Source: Neobacillus niacini
GTDB taxonomy: Bacteria; Bacillota; Bacilli; Bacillales; Cytobacillaceae
Length of the DNA stretch: 64,000 nt
Assembly: GCF_019749295.1 (NCBI RefSeq)
Contig: NZ_JACWFG010000020.1
Span: 52,029 to 116,028 of the forward strand
Reading direction: 5' to 3'
The translations under genes and the position numbers were made by a program. Below are positions 40,701-49,343 of the stretch, in pieces. The notes under the pieces are model-generated. The model did not search any database and was not told the origin of the DNA. It saw only the letters and a program-made list of their open reading frames with translations. Each line of letters starts with the position of its first letter. The first letter of the stretch is position 1.

Positions 40701-41738
40701 TTGATAAAAAACTTTGATTCACTTAAAGAGCTTAAGATACGCATTTATCTGTGGGTATTACCTTGTATAATCATTGCTCTCATTTCTAATACACTTTTAC
40801 AAAATATTGACGGAGTAAATAAATTTGATTTAACCATCAATAACACTCTAGCAATTTGGTTCACCATTAGTTGGTTTTTTCTATACAAGAGAGTTTTTGT
40901 CCGATTTTCCGAATACTCCAATTTAGCTTTAGTCAGTTTTTATCATATAACCACGTTCTTTGATGCTGTTCGTAACTACATGGTGGTATCAGGCGGTTCG
41001 TTGGGAGATTTTATCATCTGGATGCCGATTATTACCTTGTTCTTTTTCTTAACTTTAGGAACTAAACGGGGATTATATTATTCCATTATCATATTTCTCA
41101 CAACTTTTGTTTCGGGAATCTTGTATCTAAATAGTCTTTCCTCAGAATCAATCGATTCGCTAGGACAGTATTACTTTGCGAATCTTGTTTACATTATCGT
41201 TCTTTACTATGCCCAGCATGTGTTTAGGACTTTTGCCGATCTTGAAATGTTTAAAAAGCATGCCTACTATGACTCCTTAACTGGAATTGCAAATCGTTTG
41301 CTGATTGATGAATGGCTTGAAAAGAAGCTCAAGGTATTTAAAGATAAAAAAGTGGGATTCTCTATTATTTTCTTTGATATAGACCATTTTAAATCAGTCA
41401 ATGATAACTATGGCCATAAAATCGGTGACGAAGTCCTTGTAGAGTTAGCTGAACTTATCCAAATACAGCTTACTAATCGAGAGCTTTTTGGACGTTGGGG
41501 CGGAGAAGAGTTCATCATCATTTCTAATACAGTTGGTGAAGTTACCGTTAACCTTGCCGAGAAATTAAGGAAGGCAGTCGCGGAATATAGTTTCAAAGGG
41601 GCCGGAAACCTTACTGCAAGTTTTGGAGTAACCAACTCAAAAACAGGAGACAGTATTGATTCTTTATTAAATCGTGCGGATAAAGGGTTATACCAGTGTA
41701 AAAACAGTGGGAGAAATCAGGTTAGCTATATTAAGTAA
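40701..41738 (+). CDS. Membrane diguanylate cyclase (GGDEF)
   Basis: A 345-residue protein with six membrane helices in residues 15-175 and a GGDEF domain from about 190. The active-site motif is GRWGGEEF (near 265), a functional GGEEF form, and substrate-site residues FFDIDHFKSVNDNYGHKIGD are intact. It should make cyclic-di-GMP. There is no visible RxxD inhibitory site right before the motif. The start is TTG 40701 with TTGGAGGATG upstream. A possible attenuator lies in its leader. The membrane part is not a named sensor I recognise (MASE-like). Confidence 0.9.
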   Translation: MIKNFDSLKELKIRIYLWVLPCIIIALISNTLLQNIDGVNKFDLTINNTLAIWFTISWFFLYKRVFVRFSEYSNLALVSFYHITTFFDAVRNYMVVSGGSLGDFIIWMPIITLFFFLTLGTKRGLYYSIIIFLTTFVSGILYLNSLSSESIDSLGQYYFANLVYIIVLYYAQHVFRTFADLEMFKKHAYYDSLTGIANRLLIDEWLEKKLKVFKDKKVGFSIIFFDIDHFKSVNDNYGHKIGDEVLVELAELIQIQLTNRELFGRWGGEEFIIISNTVGEVTVNLAEKLRKAVAEYSFKGAGNLTASFGVTNSKTGDSIDSLLNRADKGLYQCKNSGRNQVSYIK

Positions 41739-41740
41739 GT

Positions 41741-41775
41741 AAAGGGTTGGTGCCTGTCACCAACCCTTTGTTTTG
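41741..41775 (+). terminator. Terminator of the GGDEF gene with GGTGCCTGTCACC core
   Basis: Stem AAAGGGTTGGTG/CACCAACCCTTT followed by GTTTTG. The apex GGTGCCTGTCACC (41749-41761) is the inverse of the dispersed repeat GGTGACAGGCACC at 16111 and 51650. Confidence 0.8.
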
Positions 41776-41790
41776 AAAAATATTAAAAAT

Positions 41791-42110
41791 GGCAAAAAAA
41801 GAGCTTGGTACACGAGTACCAAGCTAAATTATGGGAAGTTTTAAGAATAAGGTTCCTTAAACCTTAAGACTCAAATAAGTTATCTTTATAATAAGATAAA
41901 CTTTTGAAGAACTTATAGAGAAGCTATGTGGAATTTATGAAGATGAATTTTAGGCAAAAAAAGGGATTGGCACATGAGTACCAATCAAATTATGGGAAGT
42001 TTTTAAGAAATAAGGTTCCAAAAACCTAAGTCCTAAATAAGTTATCTTTATAATAAGATAAACATTTGTAGAAGTTATAGAGAAGTTATGTGGAAATTAT
42101 GAAGATGAAA
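41791..42110 (+). repeat. 162-bp tandem duplication with conserved hairpins
   Basis: Copy 1 (41791-41952) and copy 2 (41953 to about 42110) are clearly homologous. Each holds a hairpin built on TTGG(T/C)AC...GTACCAA, then AAATTATGGGAAGTTTT, a region around AAGGTTCC, and the perfect dyad TTATCTT-TATAAT-AAGATAA, and ends GAAGATGAA. It fills the gap upstream of a secreted-protein gene. It may be a leader or non-coding RNA; no known class recognised. Confidence 0.85.
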
Positions 42111-42193
42111 AAAATTTTTTCCACTGAGTGAAAATGGATAAAAAATCTAATAATAAATTTGCCAGAATCAATTTATTATTAGGAGATGATTTT

Positions 42194-42850
42194 TTGAACA
42201 AACAGAAATTCATGCTTTTGTTTCTTTCATTTGTATTAATCTTCCCGGCATTCGCTAATGCGGAAGGGAACAAAAAGGACCAGCGACAATCGCCAACGCA
42301 AACACGGCCGCTAAGTCAAAAAGCTGTCCAACTTAGGGTTGATATGAGGCATCTTTGGAATGAACACGCTTTTTGGACAGAAAAGTTTGTAGTAAGTTCA
42401 CTTGCAGGGCTAGAGGATCAGGAGCAGGTGCTTACAAGACTATTGAAAAACCAGGACGATTTAGGAAATGCTATTAAACCTTTTTATGGAGAGGAAGCTG
42501 GCAATAAACTTGGTCAATTGTTAAGAGAGCATATTCAAATTGCGGGTAATGTGGTGGCTGCAGCGAAAAGCGGGAATCAGGCAGATTTCAAAAGATACAA
42601 TGCAGAATGGTTTAAAAATGCAGATGATATTACGAACTTATTAACTGCTGCCAATCCAAATTACAATAAAAAAGAATTAAATGACATGATGTATATGCAT
42701 TTAAAGCTGATTGCGGATGGTGTGGCAGCTAAACTCAATAAGGACTGGAATGCGAATATTACGGCCTTAGACAAAAATCAAGAACATCTAATGCATATGT
42801 CAGATTTCCTTGCTGAAGGAATAATGAAGCAGTTCCCAAATAAGTTTTAA
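42194..42850 (+). CDS. Secreted helical protein of unknown function
   Basis: A 218-residue protein. TTG 42194 follows AGGAGATGA and opens a clean signal peptide (MNKQKFMLLFLSFVLIFPAFANA-EG). The frame extends upstream to 42128, but that would bury the signal. The mature part is mostly helical: LRVDMRHLWNEHAFWTEKFVVSSLAGL, a region like a four-helix bundle, and DMMYMHLKLIADGVAAKL. His, Glu and Met are frequent. I do not recognise an active site. The duplicated 162-bp element sits directly upstream and array 3 begins 17 bp after the stop. Confidence 0.75.
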   Translation: MNKQKFMLLFLSFVLIFPAFANAEGNKKDQRQSPTQTRPLSQKAVQLRVDMRHLWNEHAFWTEKFVVSSLAGLEDQEQVLTRLLKNQDDLGNAIKPFYGEEAGNKLGQLLREHIQIAGNVVAAAKSGNQADFKRYNAEWFKNADDITNLLTAANPNYNKKELNDMMYMHLKLIADGVAAKLNKDWNANITALDKNQEHLMHMSDFLAEGIMKQFPNKF

Positions 42851-42866
42851 AGCCCATCTTAGTAGT

Positions 42867-43153
42867 TGTGACCACTCATAAGAGGGATAAGAGCCCTTAG
42901 CCTTAAAAAAGTGAGGTAGCGGTCATCCATAATAGGGATGAGAACCCTTAACCTTATAAAAAGTGAAGAAGCGGTCACTTATAAGAGGGATGAGAGCCCG
43001 CAGCCTTAAAAAAAGCGAAGAAGCGGTCACTCATAAGAGGGATGAGAGCCCGCAGCCTTAAAAAAAGCGAAGAAGCGGTCACTCATAAGTGTGATGAGAA
43101 CCCGTAATCTTATAAAAAAGGTAGAAGCGGTCACTCATAAGTGTAATTTTGAC
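42867..43153. repeat. 52-bp tandem array 3 (CGGTCAC core)
   Basis: Units start at about 42867 and at 42918, 42970, 43022, 43074 and 43126 (last partial), each 52 bp. Each begins AGCGGTCACTCATAAG (first copy GTGACCACTCATAAG) followed by GGGATGAGAGCCC and an A-rich end. CGGTCAC is the reverse complement of the GTGACCG core of arrays 1 and 2. AGCCCATCTTAGTAGTTG before the array echoes the terminator arm AGCCCAACCTAGTAGTTG after it. Confidence 0.93.
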
Positions 43154-43167
43154 TTAACATAATGAAA

Positions 43168-43200
43168 TGGAGCCCAACCTAGTAGTTGGGCCCCATTTTT
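43168..43200. terminator. Terminator between array 3 and azgA-like gene
   Basis: Stem TGGAGCCCAAC/GTTGGGCCCCA followed by TTTTT; ends the secreted-protein transcript after it crosses array 3. Confidence 0.8.
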
Positions 43201-44501
43201 TAATGTGGTAAGAATGCAAGCTGATAAAAGAATAATACGGCGAAAATATATAGAAGCGGGTGAACCTCACGCCATTTTCCTTTTGCAATTTTCAAAAGCG
43301 GATAGCTGATGAAACCCATTGCAATTCCGGTCGCGATACTGGATGTTAACGGCATACTCAGTATTACAAGGAATGCAGGAAAAGCCTCATCTAACTCGTC
43401 CCATTTAATTTTTGCAATACTTCCCATCATCATACTGCCGACAATAATAAGGGCAGGAGCAGTAATTGCAGAAATCCCTGATACAGCACTAACGAGAGGA
43501 CCAAAGAATGCCGAAAGAATAAATAAGACAGCAACCGTAAGGGAGGTTAAACCTGTACGTCCACCTGCAGCAACTCCAGATGTTGATTCAATATAGGCAG
43601 TTGTTGGGCTTGTACCAAACATGGCTCCGATTGATGTTGCAACCGAGTCAGAAAGCAAGGCTTGACGGGCACGCGGAAATTTTCCATTTTTCATTAATCC
43701 GGCCTGGTTTGCAACACCAATCATTGTTCCGGTAGTATCAAAAATTGTTACCAGAATAAACGAAAAGACAACTGCATATAAACTGTGCTCAATGACATCA
43801 GTTAAAGCTGTTAAAGGATTGCCTACTATTAAACCTTCAGGAAGAGAAGGTAATGAAACAAAGCCTTGATCAAACGAAAGTTGATTGGTAAAAAAGGCAA
43901 TGAGTCCGGTAATGACCATTCCAAAAAATAAAGCTCCATTGATTCGAAGCACCATAAGGATCAATGTTATGGCCAATCCGACGATTGCCAGCAGGGCAGA
44001 AGGAGATTGCAGGTCACCCAATCCTACAAGATTGGTAGGATGAGCCGTAATAATCCCAGTCATGCGCAACCCGATAAATGCAATAAACAAGCCAATCCCA
44101 GCAGAAATTCCATACTTCAGGTTTTCTGGAATAGCATCAATTAATTTTTCTCTAAAGGGTGTTAATGACAAGATAACAAAAATAATTCCGGCAATAAACA
44201 CAGCTGCAAAAGCTGTTTCGTAGTTAATATTTTGTCCCCCGCCAACAACAGAATAGGCGAAGTATGCATTAAGCCCCATACCTGGTGCAATGGCGATTGG
44301 ATAATTTGCGAATAATGCCATCCAAAGTGTCCCAACAACTGCAGAGATAATCGTTGCTGTGAAGACTTGTTCAAATGGAACACCTGCGTCTGCAAGGATT
44401 ACAGGGTTAACCACGACGATATAAACCATAGTAAAAAAGGTTGTGATACCTGCAAGCAGTTCCGTTTTTGTATTTGTGCGATTTTCTTTAAGCTTAAACA
44501 T
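43200..44501 (-). CDS. Purine (hypoxanthine/guanine/adenine) permease, AzgA/PbuG family
   Basis: A 433-residue transporter with 12-14 membrane helices. Family marks are GITTFFTMVYIVVVNP, VPFEQVFTATIISAVVGTLWMALFANYPIAIAPGMGLNAYF, FDTTGTMIGVANQAGL and TTAYIESTSGVAAGGRTGL. Bacillus PbuG/PbuO import hypoxanthine, guanine or adenine by proton symport. I see no purine riboswitch in the upstream region, unusual for PbuG, so regulation differs or this is another paralogue. ATG 44501 has TGGAGGA upstream; the frame extends to 44525 across that site. Confidence 0.9.
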   Translation of the reverse strand: MFKLKENRTNTKTELLAGITTFFTMVYIVVVNPVILADAGVPFEQVFTATIISAVVGTLWMALFANYPIAIAPGMGLNAYFAYSVVGGGQNINYETAFAAVFIAGIIFVILSLTPFREKLIDAIPENLKYGISAGIGLFIAFIGLRMTGIITAHPTNLVGLGDLQSPSALLAIVGLAITLILMVLRINGALFFGMVITGLIAFFTNQLSFDQGFVSLPSLPEGLIVGNPLTALTDVIEHSLYAVVFSFILVTIFDTTGTMIGVANQAGLMKNGKFPRARQALLSDSVATSIGAMFGTSPTTAYIESTSGVAAGGRTGLTSLTVAVLFILSAFFGPLVSAVSGISAITAPALIIVGSMMMGSIAKIKWDELDEAFPAFLVILSMPLTSSIATGIAMGFISYPLLKIAKGKWREVHPLLYIFAVLFFYQLAFLPH

Positions 44502-44611
44502 AGGATTCCTCCAAAACACGAACATTTTTTAATAACCTATATATAATATTCGTTTTTAATGAGAATTTCAATCCTTCTTAAAATAAAACAAAATTTTCCC
44601 TAAAAAAATAA

Positions 44612-44636
44612 AACCTTTTTCCTGCTTAGTAGTCTA
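44612..44636 (+). promoter_or_regulatory. Candidate ECF-type promoter of the sigma factor gene
   Basis: AAC (44612-44614) within TAAAACC, 16 bp including a T-run, then AGTCTA (44631-44636). This resembles the Bacillus ECF consensus TGAAAC-N16-CGTCTA. It implies the sigma factor transcribes its own gene. Confidence 0.5.
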
Positions 44637-44674
44637 ATATTTAGTTCACAGGGACTCGAGGGGCGGGAGCGTAC

Positions 44675-45196
44675 ATGAATGATGAAAAAACAGTACAGCG
44701 TGCTATAGAAGGTGATGATACAGCATTTTTAAACTTAATACAGCTGTACAAGATAGATTTATATAAAACCGGATACTCCTTTTTGAAAAATGAAGAAGAT
44801 GTACTGGAGGCTATTCAAGAAGTTACCTACCGTGCTTATAAAAATATACGCAGCGTTCGGGAAGCCTCTTATTTTAAGACATGGCTTATTCGCATTATGA
44901 TTAATTATTGCAATGATCAGTTGAAGAAGAAAAATCGTGTAGTACTGGGTGATGAGGTTTTGACTTTCCAGGGCAGTACGGATGATTATGTAACTTTGGA
45001 GATTGAAGACGCTATGCTTGCTTTGGACGAACGGTCACGAGAAATTCTGACTCTAAAATACTTTCATGATATGAAGATAAAGGACATTGCCGATTCCATG
45101 CAGCGTCCGGAAGGAACAGTAAAGACGTGGTTGAATAAAGCTTTAAAGTCACTTCGCGAAAAGTTAGAAGAGAAGGGTGGAAATGTAAATGTATAA
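44675..45196 (+). CDS. ECF-type RNA polymerase sigma factor
   Basis: A 173-residue sigma-70-family factor of the extracytoplasmic-function group. Region 2 runs from DTAFLNLIQLYKIDLYKTGYSFLKNEEDV to SYFKTWLIRIMINYC; region 4 near residues 108-165 has LDERSREILTLKYFHDMKIKDIADSMQRPEGTVKTWLNKALKSLR. Its gene overlaps the anti-sigma gene by 8 bp. The stress sensed is unknown. GGGAG precedes ATG 44675. Confidence 0.92.
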   Translation: MNDEKTVQRAIEGDDTAFLNLIQLYKIDLYKTGYSFLKNEEDVLEAIQEVTYRAYKNIRSVREASYFKTWLIRIMINYCNDQLKKKNRVVLGDEVLTFQGSTDDYVTLEIEDAMLALDERSREILTLKYFHDMKIKDIADSMQRPEGTVKTWLNKALKSLREKLEEKGGNVNV

Positions 45197-46505
45197 GAGG
45201 GAGGAAGAAAAATTAACAGAATATAAGAATTCCTATGATGATATCAAAGTGCCGCTAGATTTATTAGATGAAGCCATACTAACCGGTTTTCAAAAAGCCA
45301 AAGCAGAAAAAGGTAAGAAACCGCGAAATAGAAAAATGCTCTTCAGCTTTATGGCAGCGGCTATTCTTTTCTTTGGATTTTTCACATCTATTAAGCTTTC
45401 CCCAGCATTCGCAGCTTATGTTGCAGACATCCCAGGCATGGAAAAGGTAATAGAATTATTTCGTGGTGACAAGGGTCGTATGCTGGCCATTGAAAATGAG
45501 TATTATCAGGAAATTGGTGTTTCACAAGAAAAAAACGGCCTTAAAATTACAATAGATGGAGCTATTGCCGATGAGAATGGATTGGTCCTATTCTATTCTA
45601 TTGAATCTGCTGAAAAGCAAAAGGAGGTAATCCTTGAAGAAGTGGGATTACTTGATCAGAATGGTCAGAAGCTGAACTGGAGCTCTGCATCAATGGAAAC
45701 CCACCATGCTTCTGAAGAAGGAGAAACTTCTTATAACGGTTCGCTTGAATACTTCTTTGACAGCCTGCCTGTCCAAAAAGATTTTGAAATCAAAATAAAG
45801 GTGAAAAGTGATCAACAAACGGAAGACTATAAACTCTCTTTCTCATTAGAAAAAGAAATAATGACGAAAAAAACATACAAAATAAATAAAAGTGTGATGA
45901 TTGAAGGACAAAAAATAACGTTTGTTGAAGCAGATATCTATCCTTTACGAGTTGCTGTTCATGTAAAAATGGACCCAGCTAATTCTAAAAAACTGCTTAA
46001 CTTCGATGATATTATGCTGGTAGATGAAAATGGTGAAGTATGGAATAAAATAAATAATGGAGTATCTGCAAGCAGAATTTCTGAAAATGAAGCGATACTA
46101 TATTTGCAAAGCAACTACTTTAACAATCCAGAGAGGCTGTACTTAGAAATAAATAAGATTCAGGCGGTGGATAAGAGTGAAGCCTTCGTAGTGGTAGATA
46201 CAGATAAGGAACAACTTTTAAAGAAACCATCGGGAAATCAATTGTATGATTTCAAGGTAGAAGAAGATTATCTTATGTTTAAGCTTCAAACTGAAGAGGA
46301 GTTTAATGCGTTTCCATTTGGAGGAATTACAGATGGGAATGGAGAAGAAATTACACCTAAACAAACAGAAATGCTGGATCATGAAGGTGAAGTTGAACTG
46401 CGTGTAAATATCCCTAATCTGAAGGAGTTTACAAGTCCAATTAGCCTAGAAGTTAGCTTTTTCCCGACTTGGATCACAGGTAATGAGAAGGTGAGGATAA
46501 AATAA
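45189..46505 (+). CDS. DUF4179-containing membrane anti-sigma factor
   Basis: A 438-residue protein translated from an ATG inside the sigma-factor gene (8-bp overlap). Residues 1-50 are cytosolic and bind the sigma factor by analogy; residues about 53-72 form one membrane helix (MLFSFMAAAILFFGFFTSI); residues 75-438 are extracellular beta-rich DUF4179/DUF5643-type domains. It has no obvious zinc-binding anti-sigma (HxxxCxxC) motif. The pair is expected to form a signalling module that releases the sigma factor on envelope stress; the signal is not readable from sequence. Confidence 0.87.
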   Translation: MYKREEEKLTEYKNSYDDIKVPLDLLDEAILTGFQKAKAEKGKKPRNRKMLFSFMAAAILFFGFFTSIKLSPAFAAYVADIPGMEKVIELFRGDKGRMLAIENEYYQEIGVSQEKNGLKITIDGAIADENGLVLFYSIESAEKQKEVILEEVGLLDQNGQKLNWSSASMETHHASEEGETSYNGSLEYFFDSLPVQKDFEIKIKVKSDQQTEDYKLSFSLEKEIMTKKTYKINKSVMIEGQKITFVEADIYPLRVAVHVKMDPANSKKLLNFDDIMLVDENGEVWNKINNGVSASRISENEAILYLQSNYFNNPERLYLEINKIQAVDKSEAFVVVDTDKEQLLKKPSGNQLYDFKVEEDYLMFKLQTEEEFNAFPFGGITDGNGEEITPKQTEMLDHEGEVELRVNIPNLKEFTSPISLEVSFFPTWITGNEKVRIK

Positions 46506-46527
46506 GAGCCATTGGCTCTTTTTTTAT
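46505..46527. terminator. Terminator of the sigma/anti-sigma operon
   Basis: Stem AGAGCCA/TGGCTCT, then seven T residues, immediately after the anti-sigma stop and overlapping the end of the convergent gene. Confidence 0.85.
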
Positions 46528-47336
46528 CCCCAAACCTCATCAAGTGTATCTCGAAATAACTGATTTAAAAGTTCGGTTGGGTTGGGTTTATCAGCTGATA
46601 TTTCCTGTACATATTGCTCTAAATGCTCAATCTCAGCTTCTACGTATGGATTAATCATCTGTGTTCTGGGAGTATGGTCAAGAACTTCACCAGCCATCTT
46701 GCGCTTGATTATGTCATCTAAAATATCTCTAATCGCCCCAGTTGGAAGGATATCTTCAAGGAGTTCAGTAAATTTTATTGGGGGAAATACACCGTGCTTT
46801 TCAATCCATTTCGCAGCCAAAAGCGGACGGAATATGTTGAAATATCTTTTTATCTTAACTTCCTCTCGGTTTAAATAATCCCGGTAATTACCTTTTGCCA
46901 TTTTTAAATAATGATGAATACCTGAAACGGGAGAAAAAACCTGGCTTTCCAACTCATTCATCCTCTTAATGGCAGTGGACGTTTGGTAATAAACGATGCT
47001 CGAGTGAAGCCACTCCAGCAGAGGAGGATTGGATTTGCGAAATAATCGTAACGCCTTGGTCAGCTCCCAGCCATTTAAGTCTAGGAGCTTGTCTACATGA
47101 ATGGAAAGCTTATCATGTTTTGGAACCTCCAGCACATCCCGCCGCTGATCGATGGAGAGATACCATTCTTTTTTATGGACATAGATAAAGCGTACATCAT
47201 AGTCACTGTCAGTAGAAGGAAAACCCCATGCCCGGCTTCCTGATTCACAAGCATATAGGATACTGATTTCATAGTCTTTTTCTATTTGTTTAAGTACCGT
47301 TAAGATGTGATTTCTCAACTGCAATACCTCATTCAC
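46524..47336 (-). CDS. YcgL-type predicted nucleotidyltransferase
   Basis: A protein of about 270 residues in the YcgL/COG3541 group of the polymerase-beta nucleotidyltransferase superfamily. The signature is CESGSRAWGFPSTDSDYDVRFIYV, with the GS and paired Asp of the catalytic centre (residues about 30-50). The remainder is helical, with LLEWLHSSIVYY and RPLLAAKWIEKHG as family blocks. The substrate is unknown; relatives occur with toxin-antitoxin and phage-defence functions, but no partner lies here. The start is uncertain: GTG 47336 has no ribosome site, while GAGG at the fourth codon could serve TTG at codon 7. Confidence 0.82.
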   Translation of the reverse strand: MNEVLQLRNHILTVLKQIEKDYEISILYACESGSRAWGFPSTDSDYDVRFIYVHKKEWYLSIDQRRDVLEVPKHDKLSIHVDKLLDLNGWELTKALRLFRKSNPPLLEWLHSSIVYYQTSTAIKRMNELESQVFSPVSGIHHYLKMAKGNYRDYLNREEVKIKRYFNIFRPLLAAKWIEKHGVFPPIKFTELLEDILPTGAIRDILDDIIKRKMAGEVLDHTPRTQMINPYVEAEIEHLEQYVQEISADKPNPTELLNQLFRDTLDEVWG

Positions 47337-47467
47337 TTAATTTTTTATTGATAGATAAGGGTAAGTTTCTCCTAACCTCTGTACAGCTAAGGGAATAACG
47401 CTTTTTTTGTTGAATATATAATCAATAGGGCATTTTCATTATGAATTTAATTAATAGGGGGGATAGG

Positions 47468-47914
47468 ATGTTATCCAGACAATTAATTATATACTTCCTG
47501 CTATGTTTAATTGCAATTTTAATGGTAAAGGAATTTTCATATAGCCCTGAGATCTTTAGCGGCAGCGGTAATCCTGCCATTCTCCTTTATCCATTTGTTC
47601 TGCTGACATTTTCCCTTTTTGGGTATGAATTATTTCTAAATCTTAAGGAGGCTGCTTTTAAAAAGGCTGTTTGGCGTAATTTGATCGTCTGTTCCTTACT
47701 TATCTTTTTTGCTGCATGTGCATTAGAGTATGATTATTATAACGAACTCATTCAAAAGTTAGGCGGTTCCCCCACTAATGAGCAATCTCGAATTTATCAT
47801 TTCCCTTGGCTGAATCTATACACAAATCCGATTTTTGTTAACTTTTATACATTCCTCATTTATACTTCTTTATTAACTTTCCTAACATCGTTATATCGTT
47901 GGAAGAGAAATTAA
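47468..47914 (+). CDS. Four-helix membrane protein of unknown function
   Basis: A 148-residue protein with four hydrophobic segments (near 5-22, 35-55, 70-88, 120-140) and a short extracytoplasmic loop (YDYYNELIQKLGGSPTNEQSR). The tail is basic (YRWKRN). ATG 47468 has GGGGGGATA upstream; an earlier start at 47441 overlaps that site. I do not recognise the family. Confidence 0.65.
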   Translation: MLSRQLIIYFLLCLIAILMVKEFSYSPEIFSGSGNPAILLYPFVLLTFSLFGYELFLNLKEAAFKKAVWRNLIVCSLLIFFAACALEYDYYNELIQKLGGSPTNEQSRIYHFPWLNLYTNPIFVNFYTFLIYTSLLTFLTSLYRWKRN

Positions 47915-48073
47915 ATAAATAGAGATTCTTTGTAAAAAATTAATGTTCGTAATGGTGTTTCCTCGTATTTTGCCATATAATAGGGTTATAAGTGTTCACA
48001 GAATTGTCAAAAATGTAATTTTAAAATATGGGAAATAAGATAAACCTAATGGGTAGAGACGGAGGGAACGGAA

Positions 48074-48304
48074 ATGATTAGAATGGCTGTTGCGGGTGTT
48101 TTGGGTTTTGTTCTAATTTTTATTGAAAGCTTGATTGTCATGAAACTAAAGGGATATCATGGTATTGAGTTCGGAGGTTTAGCACCGTTCATTAACGTAT
48201 GGGCCATGAATTTCTTCCTCGTATTTGCGATACTCACCCAAATAACAAATTGGTATCAAGAACGAGTAGGTTTTGAAAGTGGAGAAGAAGATAATAGCTA
48301 TTAA
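48074..48304 (+). CDS. 76-residue two-helix membrane protein
   Basis: Two hydrophobic segments (near 4-24 and 37-57) flank a short loop (KLKGYHGIEFGGLAPFINVW); the tail is acidic (ESGEEDNSY). GGAGGGAAC precedes ATG 48074, and TATAAT near 47984 could be its promoter. The strong ribosome site and terminator support reality. Family and function are unknown. Confidence 0.65.
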   Translation: MIRMAVAGVLGFVLIFIESLIVMKLKGYHGIEFGGLAPFINVWAMNFFLVFAILTQITNWYQERVGFESGEEDNSY

Positions 48305-48347
48305 AAAAAAGGTCACCTCAATCATTATGATTAAGGCGACCTTTTTT
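48303..48347. terminator. Bidirectional terminator
   Basis: AAAAAAGGTC...GACCTTTTTT stem with a long inner partly paired part, shared by the small membrane gene and the convergent doxX-like gene. Confidence 0.82.
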
Positions 48348-48348
48348 G

Positions 48349-48864
48349 TTAGGCGTGCTGTCTAGCTGTTTCTTTTCCGTTTCCTTTTAAAACAGTTTTA
48401 CGGATGAACGGAACCACCCAGCGGTCAAGACCAATGCGGCCAGCGTTGTAGCCTGCAGTTAAGATGATGAAGCCTAATAAAATATCAGTTGGGTTATGAG
48501 ATACAGTTCCTGCTAAGAAGAAAGAGAAGTTCATCACTAATCCAAAGAACATCGCTGCTGTTGTTAAACAACCTAACAATAGTCCTAAACCAATTAATGT
48601 TTCACCCCAAGGAACAATGAAGTTGAACACATCAATGTTTGGCAGTGCAAAGCTGTCTAAAAAGTTAACGTACCAGCCATAAACCATATTGCCGTCTGGA
48701 CCTGTAACTGGTTTCGCAATTGCTCCTTTTAAGAAGCCAGAAGCATCGAATCCGCCTGTGATTTTATGAAAACCAGCTGTGAACCATGAATAGCCAAGGT
48801 ATAAACGTAAGACTGTCAATATTCCAGCTGCAATTTTATTTTCCCTTAAAAAGTTCATAAACAT
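48349..48864 (-). CDS. DoxX-family membrane protein
   Basis: A 171-residue protein with four membrane helices. The DoxX signature is ILTVLRLYLGYSWFTAGFHKITGG near residue 17; PWGETLIGLGLLLGCLTTAAMFFGLVMNFSFFLAG and IGLDRW at the end are typical. Members include subunits of thiosulfate:quinone oxidoreductase and redox-linked membrane complexes, but most Bacillus copies are unstudied. ATG 48864 has AAGGAGATG upstream. Single gene. Confidence 0.88.
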   Translation of the reverse strand: MFMNFLRENKIAAGILTVLRLYLGYSWFTAGFHKITGGFDASGFLKGAIAKPVTGPDGNMVYGWYVNFLDSFALPNIDVFNFIVPWGETLIGLGLLLGCLTTAAMFFGLVMNFSFFLAGTVSHNPTDILLGFIILTAGYNAGRIGLDRWVVPFIRKTVLKGNGKETARQHA

Positions 48865-49050
48865 TTATGAAGCATCTCCTTGTTAAATAAGTTTTATATA
48901 ATTACTACATTGCTAATATAACAAATTTATCTTGATATGAGTGTAGATTGTTCACTATTTCACATATCTGTAAAAAAGTTTTGAACAAATTGTTAACACC
49001 TGCTTGCTGGAGTTCATTATAGGGTAAAAAATGAGGATGGCTTTATCAAA

Positions 49051-49305
49051 AGGCTCTCTATAATTATTCCTTGCTGATTTTCGTGGAGGGTTGAGAATTC
49101 ATAGGCGGAGAATTTCCGTCTATTGTTTAGAGAGGAACCTTAAGAAGCAGTAATAAGCGGAGATTTTCCGCTTAACAGCTTGAAATAAGGCAAATTACAA
49201 GGGTTTAGAAACAATAAGCGGAAAAACTCCGCTTATCTTTAAGGAAATATGTGTATTTCCTAATTTAAACGGAAATTCTCCGCTTATGTTCCAAACACAG
49301 TGAAA
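49051..49305. repeat. CGGA-palindrome quadruplet, element C
   Basis: About 255 bp homologous to element B along its length. Palindromes are centred at 49112, 49164, 49225 and 49276 (spacing 52, 61, 51). It lies in the divergent gap between the doxX-like gene and the MBL-fold gene, just before the latter's promoter. Confidence 0.92.
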
Positions 49306-49343
49306 ACATTTAACAGTTCCTATCAATAATAAAGGAATATTAC

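Noticed and set aside
42867..43153. CRISPR array
   Set aside because: The 52-bp units are contiguous with no unique spacers, and there are no cas genes; it is a tandem repeat. The same holds for arrays 1 and 2.
44502..44660. Purine riboswitch upstream of the AzgA/PbuG-like permease
   Set aside because: I looked for the conserved purine-aptamer loops on the minus strand and did not find them.
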